Assembly (NCBI GenBank): GCA_963835935.1
Contig: CAWIHK010000002.1
Location: 434,001-498,000, forward strand
Reading direction: 5' to 3'
DNA from: CAWIHK01 sp963835935
GTDB lineage: Bacteria; Bacteroidota; Ignavibacteria; UBA10030; CAVZMI01
DNA length: 64,000 bases
The notes under the pieces are model-generated. The model did not search any database. It was not told the origin of the DNA and saw only the letters and a list, made by a program, of their open reading frames with translations. The position numbers and the translations under genes were made by a program. Below are positions 8,011 through 16,884 of the stretch, one piece after another. Positions within the stretch are counted from its first letter, which is position 1, and every line of letters starts with the position of its first letter.

Positions 8011-9204
8011 TTATTTTAATAAAAGCAATTTAATTGATTTTGATATTCTTCCTGCGTTCAAACAGGCAAGATATGTTCCACTTGATAGCTGTTTGCCTCC
8101 GCTTGAGGATGCATTCCAGAATAAATTGTATGTTCCCGGATTCTGAACTGCATCGATGAGTGTCTTTACTTTTTGTCCGTCGATATCGTAGATGGTCAAT
8201 AGAACATGCGCAACTTCCGGTATCGTGTATCTGATTTCGGTTCTCGGGTTGAAGGGGTTAGGATAATTCGCGTACAATTGATACCCGGATTGCTGATTGC
8301 ATCCTCGATCATCGACTTTTGTCGTCGAAGCCAATCTGATTTTATAGAGAGTTCCATCGCCGTAACCGCCGGTTATGTACAATGTTTTTCCATCTGCATC
8401 TCCCCAGGCACAATTAGAAGGGCCTGTTGAAATAGGAATTTTATCCAGATAAACTCCGTTCGGAGAAATGATCCACAATCCGCCCGGGCCAGTGCAATAA
8501 ATATTTCCAGCCGAGTCAACTTTCATTCCGTCGACCCCACCCGCATTCCCCGGCATTGCATAAAATAATCTCTTATTTATCAAGACGGAATCATTTTCAA
8601 CATCCCATACATAAATCGAACCTGTCGTCGTGTTATTTACATACAATCTCTTTTCGTCGGGTGAAAAACAAATTCCATTTGGTTTATCGAACGTACTGTC
8701 GATTAATGTGACAGTACCGGATGGACTGATTCTATAAATTCCTTTGAAAGAAAGCTCGACCGATTGGCCTGCCGGAACGTTGTAATCCGGATCTGTGAAA
8801 AAAATCGCCCCGTCGGATTTGACAACAACGTCGTTCGGGCTATTATATTTCTTCCCTCTGAAAGTTGATGTGAGCGGAGTAATTGTACCGTCAGTTTCCT
8901 GCCGTGAAACTCGTCTCAATCCCATTTGTGTGAGAATGAGTCGGCCCTGGCGATCAAGTGTCAATCCGTTGGAATTCTGTGACGGATCTAAATAAGGTTC
9001 TAGAGTGCTGTCTGTCGGCGACCATTGATAGATTAAGTTGCCTTGAATATCGCTGAACAGCAAAACACCATTTTTCCACAATGGGCCTTCGGGCTGTATT
9101 AATCCGGTCGCCACTCTAACCAATTTAGCGCCTGGCGGAATTGGTGATTGTGCCGCTGCGAGTGCGGCGGAAAATAAAAATACCACAATAATTTTTTTGA
9201 TCAT
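8011..9204 (-). CDS. SMP-30/gluconolactonase-like beta-propeller with T9SS sorting domain
   Basis: A 397-residue secreted protein. Signal peptide IIVVFLFSAALAAAQ, then a six-bladed SMP-30/LRE-like propeller (GLIQPEGPLWKNG, NGLTLDRQGRLILTQ, SPNDVVVKSDGAIFFTDPDY, DKPNGICFSPDEKRLYVNN, GGVDGMKVDSAGNIYCTG), then a sorting domain (YPNPFNPRTEIRYTIPE ... SSGTYLACLNAG ... KLLLLK). The family hydrolyses sugar lactones or related esters with a bound divalent metal, so a lactonase role on exported or imported sugars is plausible. An upstream ATG (9255) exists, but GGAG 7 nt before 9204 and the signal peptide fix this start. It lies between a DUF362 gene and a GH5 gene. Confidence 0.88.
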   Translation of the reverse strand: MIKKIIVVFLFSAALAAAQSPIPPGAKLVRVATGLIQPEGPLWKNGVLLFSDIQGNLIYQWSPTDSTLEPYLDPSQNSNGLTLDRQGRLILTQMGLRRVSRQETDGTITPLTSTFRGKKYNSPNDVVVKSDGAIFFTDPDYNVPAGQSVELSFKGIYRISPSGTVTLIDSTFDKPNGICFSPDEKRLYVNNTTTGSIYVWDVENDSVLINKRLFYAMPGNAGGVDGMKVDSAGNIYCTGPGGLWIISPNGVYLDKIPISTGPSNCAWGDADGKTLYITGGYGDGTLYKIRLASTTKVDDRGCNQQSGYQLYANYPNPFNPRTEIRYTIPEVAHVLLTIYDIDGQKVKTLIDAVQNPGTYNLFWNASSSGGKQLSSGTYLACLNAGRISKSIKLLLLK

Positions 9205-9237
9205 TATATATCTCCAATTAAATAGAAAAATTTTTCG

Positions 9238-9271
9238 GAAAAAAGAAATACCCACAATGTTCCGTGGGTAT
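9238..9271 (-). terminator. rho-independent terminator after the GH5 gene
   Basis: A perfect 8-bp stem ATACCCAC/GTGGGTAT (9248-9255 with 9264-9271) is followed on the minus strand by TTTCTTTTTT. It lies 36 bp beyond the GH5 stop and separates that gene from the propeller gene. Confidence 0.85.
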
Positions 9272-9306
9272 CATCTATTCATTTTATCATATTCACGAAC
9301 AACGAT

Positions 9307-10398
9307 TCAGTGTTTTATGCGAGTAGTATCCTGCATCGCTTTTTTAAAAAACTGACCGCTCTCCGATAATTTAAATGTATCCCATGATGTAATAAGTGGC
9401 GGATACCATTCCGCATCAAATACCCAGACCGCCCAGCTTATGCCTTTATCTTCAAGATACTTAATGATAGCTTGGCCGTATTCTCCGTTTTCCTTAAATC
9501 CTCCACCGTCTTTGATAAAACCAAATTCTGTTGCGAAAACTGGATAGCGCCACGTAGCAAATCCGAAATCCTCTTCCCATTTTAATTCCCATGGTTTCGA
9601 CCTTTTATGAGAATAAGGATGTGTTACATATCCAATGCCTGGCGCATCGATTGGACTGACGCGGATTGGTGAAAGATCGTACGCCCAATCGAATCCTGCT
9701 ACCAGAGGTATTGTTTTCTTGTCGTAAGCTCTGATAAGTTCGATCAGTTCTTCATTAATTTTTTTCCAATCATCCCACGAGACACGCCCAAGCTGTCCGT
9801 CGATCGAAGTAGGTTCATTGAAGAGTTCATAAAACGCAACAGTGTTATGTCCGGAATAGCGTCCAGCTATCGTAGACCAGAACTCTGATGTTTCCTTTTT
9901 CGTGGTGATATAAATCGGATTCTGGAAAAGCTCAGTCTCTAAATTGCCGATGCAATGCCAATCGATCATGACATACATGCCGAGTTCCGTACACCATCCA
10001 ATCGCCTGATCTAATAACTTTAAGCATCCTTCAGGAGTCCGCTCTCTCCATGAAATCGGATGAACCGGAATGCGAACGATTGTTGCTCCCATTTCTTTGA
10101 TTTTAGAAAAATAATTTTTATTCCAATGGCCCTGCTCTTCGAGTTTATCAGGATCGGAAGTTGCAAGCCCGCGGAAAAGAATCGTATCGCTATTTGCGTT
10201 CACAAACTTATTTCCTTTTACCGAAATCATCGAGAGCTTTTTTGCGTCAGGGCTATTATATGGAGTCAGAAGAAAATCTTCTTTCCACCAATGATGAATT
10301 CTATTTGTTTTTACGGGTTTTGCATCCTGTGCTACTGCGTGCCCACACAAAAGAACGATCGTGAAAAACATGGTGTAGAAAATTATTCTTCTTTTCAT
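9307..10398 (-). CDS. secreted glycoside hydrolase family 5 (cellulase-type)
   Basis: A 363-residue exported (beta/alpha)8 glycosidase. Signal peptide ends at AVAQ (23/24). The GH5 landmarks are present: FRGLATSD, GATIVRIPVHP, MYVMIDWHC, the acid/base Glu195 in ELFNEPTS, His/Tyr in VTHPYS, and the nucleophile Glu291 in FATEFGF, with WAVWVFDAEW near the end. It would cleave beta-1,4-glucans or related polysaccharides. Unlike its neighbours it has no T9SS sorting domain, so it probably stays periplasmic or is exported another way. It is followed by a good terminator. Confidence 0.93.
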   Translation of the reverse strand: MKRRIIFYTMFFTIVLLCGHAVAQDAKPVKTNRIHHWWKEDFLLTPYNSPDAKKLSMISVKGNKFVNANSDTILFRGLATSDPDKLEEQGHWNKNYFSKIKEMGATIVRIPVHPISWRERTPEGCLKLLDQAIGWCTELGMYVMIDWHCIGNLETELFQNPIYITTKKETSEFWSTIAGRYSGHNTVAFYELFNEPTSIDGQLGRVSWDDWKKINEELIELIRAYDKKTIPLVAGFDWAYDLSPIRVSPIDAPGIGYVTHPYSHKRSKPWELKWEEDFGFATWRYPVFATEFGFIKDGGGFKENGEYGQAIIKYLEDKGISWAVWVFDAEWYPPLITSWDTFKLSESGQFFKKAMQDTTRIKH

Positions 10399-10472
10399 AA
10401 GCTTGATCTTTCTATATTTTGGTATTCTGATAAAAAATTACAATCCAAATAATGTAAACAACTCAACACAAT

Positions 10473-12056
10473 TTATCGAAGGTAAATCATTTTCTGGATT
10501 TGTTGAACTCCGCCCGCAGCCAACTTTACAATATATACTCCGCTGCTCGTGCTACCGGGGTTCCATGTACATTTGTGTTCCCCGGGGCTAAGTACTCCGG
10601 ATTCAAGAACCGCTATTTCTCTTCCAAGAATGTCGAACACTTTCAGCGTTCCTTGTGTGGAAGTAGGACAAAAAAATGTAATCACTGTTCCGCCGTTGAA
10701 TGGATTTGGATAGTTCGGTGATAGATGACACTTTAGCGGTACATTATTTTTTTTTACGTTGACGGCAGTAACAAGATCCGAAACATTTGCGCTATCCAGT
10801 GTTCCAACCAATTTACCTTGTGAATTATAAACCTGAACCTTAACTACAGATGCTCCGCTTGGAATTGTAATTGTTTCGCCGAGTTGAAATTCCCTGATCG
10901 GTGAAGCGGGATGCGATTGACCATTGAGTAAAATCTGCGACTGAGAATCAAAACAAACCACTTTGGCAAATCCTTCATGAAAAATTCCATAACGAGCAGA
11001 AAGAATTTTAGAATCTGAGTTGTATGACAGCCGGGCAGCAATTGCTCCAACATTATTAGCATCGAGCACGGGCGCCAGTACTTTTGCCGTCCACCAATTT
11101 TCAGTGAAAGTGTATGATCCACCGTTTGCCGTGAGGTGAACAACCGGAGCCTTGGTTTCTATTTCCATGTATGCTTCCGTACTATTATTCACATAGACAC
11201 TGACACGCGCTCCGCCATCCGGATATGTCATCCCTTCAAAAACTTGAAAAGTTTTTATAAAAACGATTGTGTCTGAGAGAACAGCGTATGCAATCCAACC
11301 TTTATCCGGATCAGCAAAAATTTTATTGTTTTCGGGATTATACTGGACACCATAAACGCCCGGCGCAACTTCTCCCATCCACGATTGACTCCCTCCTTGC
11401 GGGCTCGCTCCGGTTTCTCCAAATACACTGTTAGGATTGATCGGAAAATAAGCCCAGAAATTTTGGAAGTCGGTTTTTCCCGTGTGTTTGGCGATCGACT
11501 GGGTGATACCCCACACACCCCAACTGACTGACGAATTACCGGTATTGATAATTGTTTGTTCCATCTTCACCCTACTTGTTCCGGGATAGATGGTAGCGGT
11601 TCGATTAAAACGAATACCCGGTGTATACCATTGTTCAACCGGACTCGAAATCGAGAAGGCAACAGAATCAGCCGTCTGGATTGTATCTTGAATCGTATAT
11701 GTTCCATAATCCAAATTAGGAGGAGGAGGCCAACCGCCGTTACTCCACGAACCCTGAGGTGAAGGCCAATTTTTAAATCCACCAAAATCAGGCCAGTTAC
11801 CATTCGGAAAAGGAGTGTACGTATTTCCCAATTCTGAAGGATTTACATAGACAGATGGATGATTACCTAAGTCATATTGCATCACCCGTCCGCCAATTGC
11901 AGGGATTGTTGCGAGTGTGATAATTCCGTTTTTCATGACCACAGCATCCCATCCCCATTGATTATAATTGGAAATAGTTGCAATCGTTATATCTGATGTT
12001 TGACTGTATGCCGAAACAGCACATAAACACAAAATGAAGAGAAGTATTTTTTCCAT
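10473..12056 (-). CDS. DUF4380-like secreted protein with T9SS sorting domain
   Basis: A 527-residue exported protein. Signal peptide ILLFILCLCAVSAYSQ, then a ~380-residue beta-rich domain resembling DUF4380/galactose-mutarotase-like folds (VMKNGIITLATIPAIGGRVM, NRTATIYPGTSRVKMEQTI, SWGVWGITQ), then a short Ig-like linker and a sorting domain (LSPNYPNPFNGGTVITFF ... SSGVYIVKLAAGG ... KMIYLR). A sugar-binding or mutarotase-like role would fit its place next to the GH5 gene, but that is inference from the fold resemblance. The gene is preceded by the terminator of the second DUF362 gene. Confidence 0.78.
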   Translation of the reverse strand: MEKILLFILCLCAVSAYSQTSDITIATISNYNQWGWDAVVMKNGIITLATIPAIGGRVMQYDLGNHPSVYVNPSELGNTYTPFPNGNWPDFGGFKNWPSPQGSWSNGGWPPPPNLDYGTYTIQDTIQTADSVAFSISSPVEQWYTPGIRFNRTATIYPGTSRVKMEQTIINTGNSSVSWGVWGITQSIAKHTGKTDFQNFWAYFPINPNSVFGETGASPQGGSQSWMGEVAPGVYGVQYNPENNKIFADPDKGWIAYAVLSDTIVFIKTFQVFEGMTYPDGGARVSVYVNNSTEAYMEIETKAPVVHLTANGGSYTFTENWWTAKVLAPVLDANNVGAIAARLSYNSDSKILSARYGIFHEGFAKVVCFDSQSQILLNGQSHPASPIREFQLGETITIPSGASVVKVQVYNSQGKLVGTLDSANVSDLVTAVNVKKNNVPLKCHLSPNYPNPFNGGTVITFFCPTSTQGTLKVFDILGREIAVLESGVLSPGEHKCTWNPGSTSSGVYIVKLAAGGVQQIQKMIYLR

Positions 12057-12082
12057 TTAAACACTTTCACAAATTAAATTCA

Positions 12083-12139
12083 AAAAAAATTCGGATTTAG
12101 CCCGCTTTACAAAGCTCTCTATGTCAGGCGGGCTAAATC
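12083..12139 (-). terminator. rho-independent terminator after the second DUF362 gene
   Basis: A perfect 11-bp stem ATTTAGCCCGC/GCGGGCTAAAT (12095-12105 with 12129-12139) is followed on the minus strand by a run of eight T. It sits between the DUF362 stop and the start of the DUF4380-like gene, so the two are separately transcribed. Confidence 0.9.
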
Positions 12140-12153
12140 TAAAATCAATTAAA

Positions 12154-14199
12154 TCACTTCATCAAGACCATCTTCGAAGAATGTTCAAACTTTTTTCCGC
12201 CTACAAGCGATGCAGCTTTCACACGATAAATGTAAATTCCGCTTGAAACATGATTGCCGAGTGTATTCGTTCCATCCCATACAACTTTTTGATAACCCGC
12301 CGATTGTGAAGAGAAGGAGTACGATTTTATCTGACGGCCTTGAATATCGTAGACCGACACTTCCACCGACGATGGCCGTGGCAATGCGTATGAGATTGTT
12401 GTGCTTGGGTTGAACGGATTCGGATAATTCTGATATAGTTCAAAATTCTCCGGATGATTATCGATGTTGGCATAATAATTAACCGCGACTCCTGTTTGTT
12501 CTATCTCCTGCAAGTTGATTCCTGTACCGGATGTTGGATTAATATTTCTTGAATATTGTTTGGAGATTGCGTTGTTCCAATGTTCGTGTACACCGAGGCT
12601 GTAAACATGAACGCCTGTATTGTTCGGATCGTACTTGATACCAACCGGCCAATTTGTTGAATCAGCCGCTTGGTGAAGATAGTCGTCGACTCCATCCATC
12701 TGGACCGAGGCATCCAGCCCGCGTTCGTCGGTAAATTCACTTCTTAGGAAATCATACCCTACTGATTCGATTGCGACCGGATCAAGTGAAACAAAAATCG
12801 AAGATGAATAAGAATTATTGAATGGTGCCATCGTCCATTTTTGTGGGACATCAAGTTCATAATCCGTACCCCACAGTGCATCCATTATATAGAGAAGGTT
12901 TTTGCCGCTTAGTAAACTGTGCGTCATCAAATCGACCTGAACGCGGTACATTCCATAATCCGATCTAAGTGTGTAAAGGTCTGCTGTTCCGTACGGACGT
13001 ACTAACCCCAGGTGAAGATGCGAAGCGTCTCCGCGTGTGTGCGACCCGAAATGGTTTTTAGCAAACATAGTCATGCCGGCACGTTGATGACCTTTTAGCT
13101 GGGGAATATTTATTATATAATCTGCAGTCTCAAAAATTGTGTATAGATAATCTTGTAAAACGGGTACGCCAGGAGAACCGGGATTCATTTGATTTGTGCG
13201 TAACACTGTCCCTTTATCCGAATAATGAATTATCGCAGTAGTACTTGGTACAACTTGTTCTCGTCCCAGATCAGAATGATCTTCGTTGTCGAGATAATGA
13301 ACATCCGGGAATTCACCGTACCAGACATCGTAAAGATGTTTGTAGATGTGTTTTAATGGATCACCGATATAAATATTGTGCTGATCGACACCAACAACAT
13401 TCACAAGCTGGCGTAAAACTGCAAGGACTGTAGCTTCAGATGTTTCAGAAACACCGTAAAACTGATTATATGTAACGCTCAAATCCGAAGAACTATACTC
13501 TCCACCCCATGCGCTCGTTGCATTTATTTTTATGAAAATCTTTTCGCCACTTTTATAATTAACCGCCCCTTTGTGTTTTGTGTTGTTGTAATATTGGAAT
13601 ATCATCCTCCATGCAGCGCTGTCACTCGTTGTTCCCGAAATATTTTGCAAAGCCGTAGAGAGCATTTTATCGACAGCGGGTTGATTCATATTTTCACTCA
13701 TGAACCAAGCGTGTTGATATCTATTCGCCACGCAATTTTGATTCACGGCATCCGGATTATGCACCCATACGACTTTTCCCGGGATAATACCTTTTGCGAC
13801 ACCAATCGGAGCGTTTGCAACAACCGTAGCATTTTTTATTTGTTGAGCGACCGGCTTACTATCCATCAGATAAAAACCGCTGATTCCAAATACGGCAAAC
13901 GCAGCAACAAAGAATATCGGATAAAATCGAAGAGGTTTTTTAAACCTGAGAAATGCTATTGCAGAGAGACCCAGCATAGCTAAATAACCGATAAATCCGG
14001 ATGCTAATGGCATTGCTGCTCTCATGCAGGGATAGGTCAAACGACTCGGTTTAGGAATAACACGAATGAGTATCCAAATCATTGCAGCCAAACCGATCAA
14101 TGGAAATAACAATCGCGATAATCCTGAAAGACGATCAACACCAATTATACGTCTGGTCTTCGGACAGACTCGTAAATACTTTTGTACCATGTTCTTCAT
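12154..14199 (-). CDS. second DUF362 protein with membrane helices and T9SS sorting domain
   Basis: A 681-residue paralogue of the protein at 6041-7975. It shares the cytosolic head (YLRVCPKTRRI), three hydrophobic segments in the first ~115 residues (with the shared LTYPCMRAAMPLASGF), the DUF362 core (IGVAKGIIPGKVVWVH, EKIFIKIN, YIINIPQLKGHQRAGMT, AKNHFGSHTRG) and a sorting domain (YPNPFNPSTTISYALPR ... SSGIYIYRVKA ... KMVLMK). The core has a longer insert around residues 220-260. A frame-extending ATG at 14226 is not used, because GGGG lies 9 nt before 14199. The shared odd architecture suggests a working family rather than a chance fusion. Function unknown. Confidence 0.88.
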   Translation of the reverse strand: MKNMVQKYLRVCPKTRRIIGVDRLSGLSRLLFPLIGLAAMIWILIRVIPKPSRLTYPCMRAAMPLASGFIGYLAMLGLSAIAFLRFKKPLRFYPIFFVAAFAVFGISGFYLMDSKPVAQQIKNATVVANAPIGVAKGIIPGKVVWVHNPDAVNQNCVANRYQHAWFMSENMNQPAVDKMLSTALQNISGTTSDSAAWRMIFQYYNNTKHKGAVNYKSGEKIFIKINATSAWGGEYSSSDLSVTYNQFYGVSETSEATVLAVLRQLVNVVGVDQHNIYIGDPLKHIYKHLYDVWYGEFPDVHYLDNEDHSDLGREQVVPSTTAIIHYSDKGTVLRTNQMNPGSPGVPVLQDYLYTIFETADYIINIPQLKGHQRAGMTMFAKNHFGSHTRGDASHLHLGLVRPYGTADLYTLRSDYGMYRVQVDLMTHSLLSGKNLLYIMDALWGTDYELDVPQKWTMAPFNNSYSSSIFVSLDPVAIESVGYDFLRSEFTDERGLDASVQMDGVDDYLHQAADSTNWPVGIKYDPNNTGVHVYSLGVHEHWNNAISKQYSRNINPTSGTGINLQEIEQTGVAVNYYANIDNHPENFELYQNYPNPFNPSTTISYALPRPSSVEVSVYDIQGRQIKSYSFSSQSAGYQKVVWDGTNTLGNHVSSGIYIYRVKAASLVGGKKFEHSSKMVLMK

Positions 14200-14611
14200 A
14201 GATTTTTCCCCTTTATTTATTTTCAATTATTACAAGTCAAGTTAATCTCTATTTAATTCGGAATCAATGAATTTTTTTTCAGAATAAGTTTTATTCCGAA
14301 ATCGGAACTTTTTGAAAACGTATGCCAACTCTTTAATAATTCGGAATATTAAAAATAACCAGCACTCCGCTCTTGATCTTGATCAGACACTATATTCTAT
14401 ACGATTTATCGCTCTGTAATTCCCCAATCCCAAAAGAAAAAACGTGATTATTACTCTCATTTTTAAAAATGACCTCATGAATAATCTAAGTCATTCTTGC
14501 TGCGAAAAGCCGCTTTCGCTGTTATCCGTTCGGGAATCTTTAGTATTAAATCAACAATAAAAATTTGGATTAGTTGTGGGAAATATTCTAGAAGTTCTTG
14601 GTGTGAAGAAT
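14200..14611. other. intergenic region, nothing recognised
   Basis: About 410 bp of AT-rich sequence between the second DUF362 gene and the M13 peptidase terminator. It must contain the DUF362 promoter, but no frame, strong repeat or clear promoter box stands out. Confidence 0.5.
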
Positions 14612-14613
14612 GA

Positions 14614-14654
14614 TGAAAATCTGCCGCCCGGTTTTTTCTCAGCCGAGCGGCAGA
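14614..14654 (-). terminator. terminator after the first M13 peptidase gene
   Basis: An 8-bp stem TCTGCCGC/GCGGCAGA (14620-14627 with 14647-14654), extendable inward by CGG/CCG, is followed on the minus strand by TTTTCATC. It starts 8 bp past the stop codon. The T run is short, so efficiency is uncertain. Confidence 0.7.
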
Positions 14655-14661
14655 ATAAAAT

Positions 14662-16716
14662 TTACCAGATGCTAGCTTTTTTCTCTTTTGTCACCATTTT
14701 CCCCGATTCACAGTGAAATGCTTTTGCGAATTCCGGTAAGTCGGACAGAGGGCCAATAATTCGAAATCGCGCCGGCGAGTGAGGATCCGTAGATAATCTC
14801 AACCGGATAGTCTCGGGCCTCGTGATATCTTTCCAGATCTGTCCCGCCGCAAGGAAGAAGCGCTGCTCGGCAGTAAAACCATCGATAGGCGCCGGAGCCG
14901 GTTTGCCTGCAAGTGTTTTCATAAAGGCAAGAAATGAAATTTTCAATCCGCCAAGATCGGCAATGTTCTCGCCAAGCGTCAACTTCCCGTTTATGTGCAT
15001 CGTATCAATTGCTACATAGTCGTTAAATTGTTTTTCAATCAGCGCTGCGCGGGCGTTGAAATTTTTTTCATCATCGGCGGTCCACCAATCCTTCAAATTT
15101 CCCTCGGCATCGAATTGTCTTCCCTCGTCGTCGAAACCGTGAGTAAGTTCGTGGCCGATAACAAAACCGATGCCTCCATAAATAGTAGCATCGTCCGCTT
15201 CCGCGTCGAAGAACGGAGGTTGAAGAATGCCGGCTGGAAATACGATCTCGTTATAATTCGGATTATAATATGCATTCACCGTCGACGGAGTCATTGCCCA
15301 TTCCGTCTTGTCTACAGGTTTGCCTATTTTATTGAGATTGCGCTGAAATTCAAATTCATCCGCTTGCATTGCATTCTCGACATAAGATTTTGCATCGGCT
15401 CGCAATGAGGAATAATCCCGCCATGTATCCGGATATCCGATTTTAATCGTTATAGCATCGATTTTTTTTAGTGCCGATTGACGGGTAGCTTCGCCCATCC
15501 AATCGAGTTCCGTAATCCGGTCGCGCAATGCGGCTTTGAGATTCAGCACCATATTTTTCGCACGTTCCTTTGCCTTCGCGCCAAATGCTTTTTCGACATA
15601 CAATTGTCCGAGGGCCTCACCCATCGCCTGGTCGACCGACTCGATCATCCTTTTCCATCGAGGAAGAAGTTCTTTCATTCCGTGAATGACTGTCCCAAAA
15701 AATCTGAAATTTTCATTTACGATCGCGGCATGAAGCCTCGGGGCTTCAGCATTGATAAGCTGCCATCGAAAGTATGTTTTCCAGTCATCCATCGGCAATG
15801 TTTTAATCATGGCCGCGAGTTCTTTAAAAAAGGCAGGCTGTGCGACGTTGAGATCGTTGATGTTTTGTATACCGAGCTGTGTAAAGTAGTTTTTCCACTC
15901 TACACCTGGAGTCAACGTATCCAATTCTACTGTACTCAATTTATGATATGTGGCAACCGGATCTCGCTCCTCAGTCGGTGTCATCGAAACTTTTGCCAAT
16001 CTGGTTTCCATCGTCATCACGGTGTTGGCATCGCGTCCGGCTTTCTCATCCGGTTCACCGATTAACTTGAACATATTAGCAACGTGTTCTACGTATTGTT
16101 TTTTCAATTTCTCGGACCGTTCATCCGTTTTTGTATAATAATCACGGTTTGGAAGCCCTAATCCGCCCTGATAAAACCAAACGATATTTCGATCGGAATT
16201 TTTATAATCTACATAGACAAAAAAGTTGAATGCCGGATTTACATTTACTCGATGAAACTTCGCGAGAGTTTTTATTATATCATTTGCGTCCTTCATCTCA
16301 TCAATGCGGTCGAATTCCTTTTTCAACGGAGTAAGTTTTTGCGTTTCGATTACGATGCTATCCATGCCGGTTCTGTAATAATTCCCTACTTTCCACTTGA
16401 TGCTTCCGGCTGCGGCACTTGAGTCGTGCGAAACTCCATCGAGAATCTCATGAAGAATATCCAGATTCCTATCCTGCACTTCGTTGAACGAGCCCCACGA
16501 AGACCGATCCGCGGGGATGACTGCAGTCTTCAACCAATTGCCGTTTGCAAACTGAAAAAAATCCTCGCATGGTGAAACTGTTGAATCAATGTATGCGATT
16601 TGTATTCCTTTTCCCTGTTGCTGCTTCTTTCCGGTCTGACCGAATGCTGAAGCGTTAATGCAAAGCAATCCGACAAGGAATAAGGTGATAGAAACAAAAA
16701 GATTAATCCGATTCAT
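14662..16716 (-). CDS. M13-family zinc metallopeptidase (neprilysin/PepO-like)
   Basis: About 684 residues. A signal peptide or possible lipobox (FLVGLLC) leads into the M13 N-domain (VSPCEDFFQFANGNWLK) and the C-terminal catalytic domain, with zinc motif HELTH in FVIGHELTHGFDDEG (~522), the third ligand Glu in GENIADLGG, and the end KKASIW. These enzymes cut short peptides outside the cytoplasm. NAYYNPNYNEIVFPAGI is typical of the family. A second copy lies at 24135-26174. An ATG at 16725 is also possible; 16716 has AAGGAG at a better spacing. Confidence 0.95.
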   Translation of the reverse strand: MNRINLFVSITLFLVGLLCINASAFGQTGKKQQQGKGIQIAYIDSTVSPCEDFFQFANGNWLKTAVIPADRSSWGSFNEVQDRNLDILHEILDGVSHDSSAAAGSIKWKVGNYYRTGMDSIVIETQKLTPLKKEFDRIDEMKDANDIIKTLAKFHRVNVNPAFNFFVYVDYKNSDRNIVWFYQGGLGLPNRDYYTKTDERSEKLKKQYVEHVANMFKLIGEPDEKAGRDANTVMTMETRLAKVSMTPTEERDPVATYHKLSTVELDTLTPGVEWKNYFTQLGIQNINDLNVAQPAFFKELAAMIKTLPMDDWKTYFRWQLINAEAPRLHAAIVNENFRFFGTVIHGMKELLPRWKRMIESVDQAMGEALGQLYVEKAFGAKAKERAKNMVLNLKAALRDRITELDWMGEATRQSALKKIDAITIKIGYPDTWRDYSSLRADAKSYVENAMQADEFEFQRNLNKIGKPVDKTEWAMTPSTVNAYYNPNYNEIVFPAGILQPPFFDAEADDATIYGGIGFVIGHELTHGFDDEGRQFDAEGNLKDWWTADDEKNFNARAALIEKQFNDYVAIDTMHINGKLTLGENIADLGGLKISFLAFMKTLAGKPAPAPIDGFTAEQRFFLAAGQIWKDITRPETIRLRLSTDPHSPARFRIIGPLSDLPEFAKAFHCESGKMVTKEKKASIW

Positions 16717-16884
16717 TGAAGACATCTCCTTTCCTGAATGATAATTCCAAAGCGATCGATAAAACTAGTAAGCCGGCACCGCTCTGACGACCTCTTTACT
16801 CTATTATATATATAGCAAGAGCGAGTCGAACCAATTAATGTACGACAAATATTTAATTGAAAACAATTTTTATCCGGGATAAGT

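Noticed and set aside
10060..10452. 130-codon plus-strand frame antisense to GH5
   Set aside because: It is a shadow of the GH5 gene, whose catalytic motifs fix the minus-strand frame.
15478..16065. 195-codon plus-strand frame antisense to the M13 peptidase
   Set aside because: The minus-strand frame has the full M13 motifs; the antisense frame has no recognisable domain.
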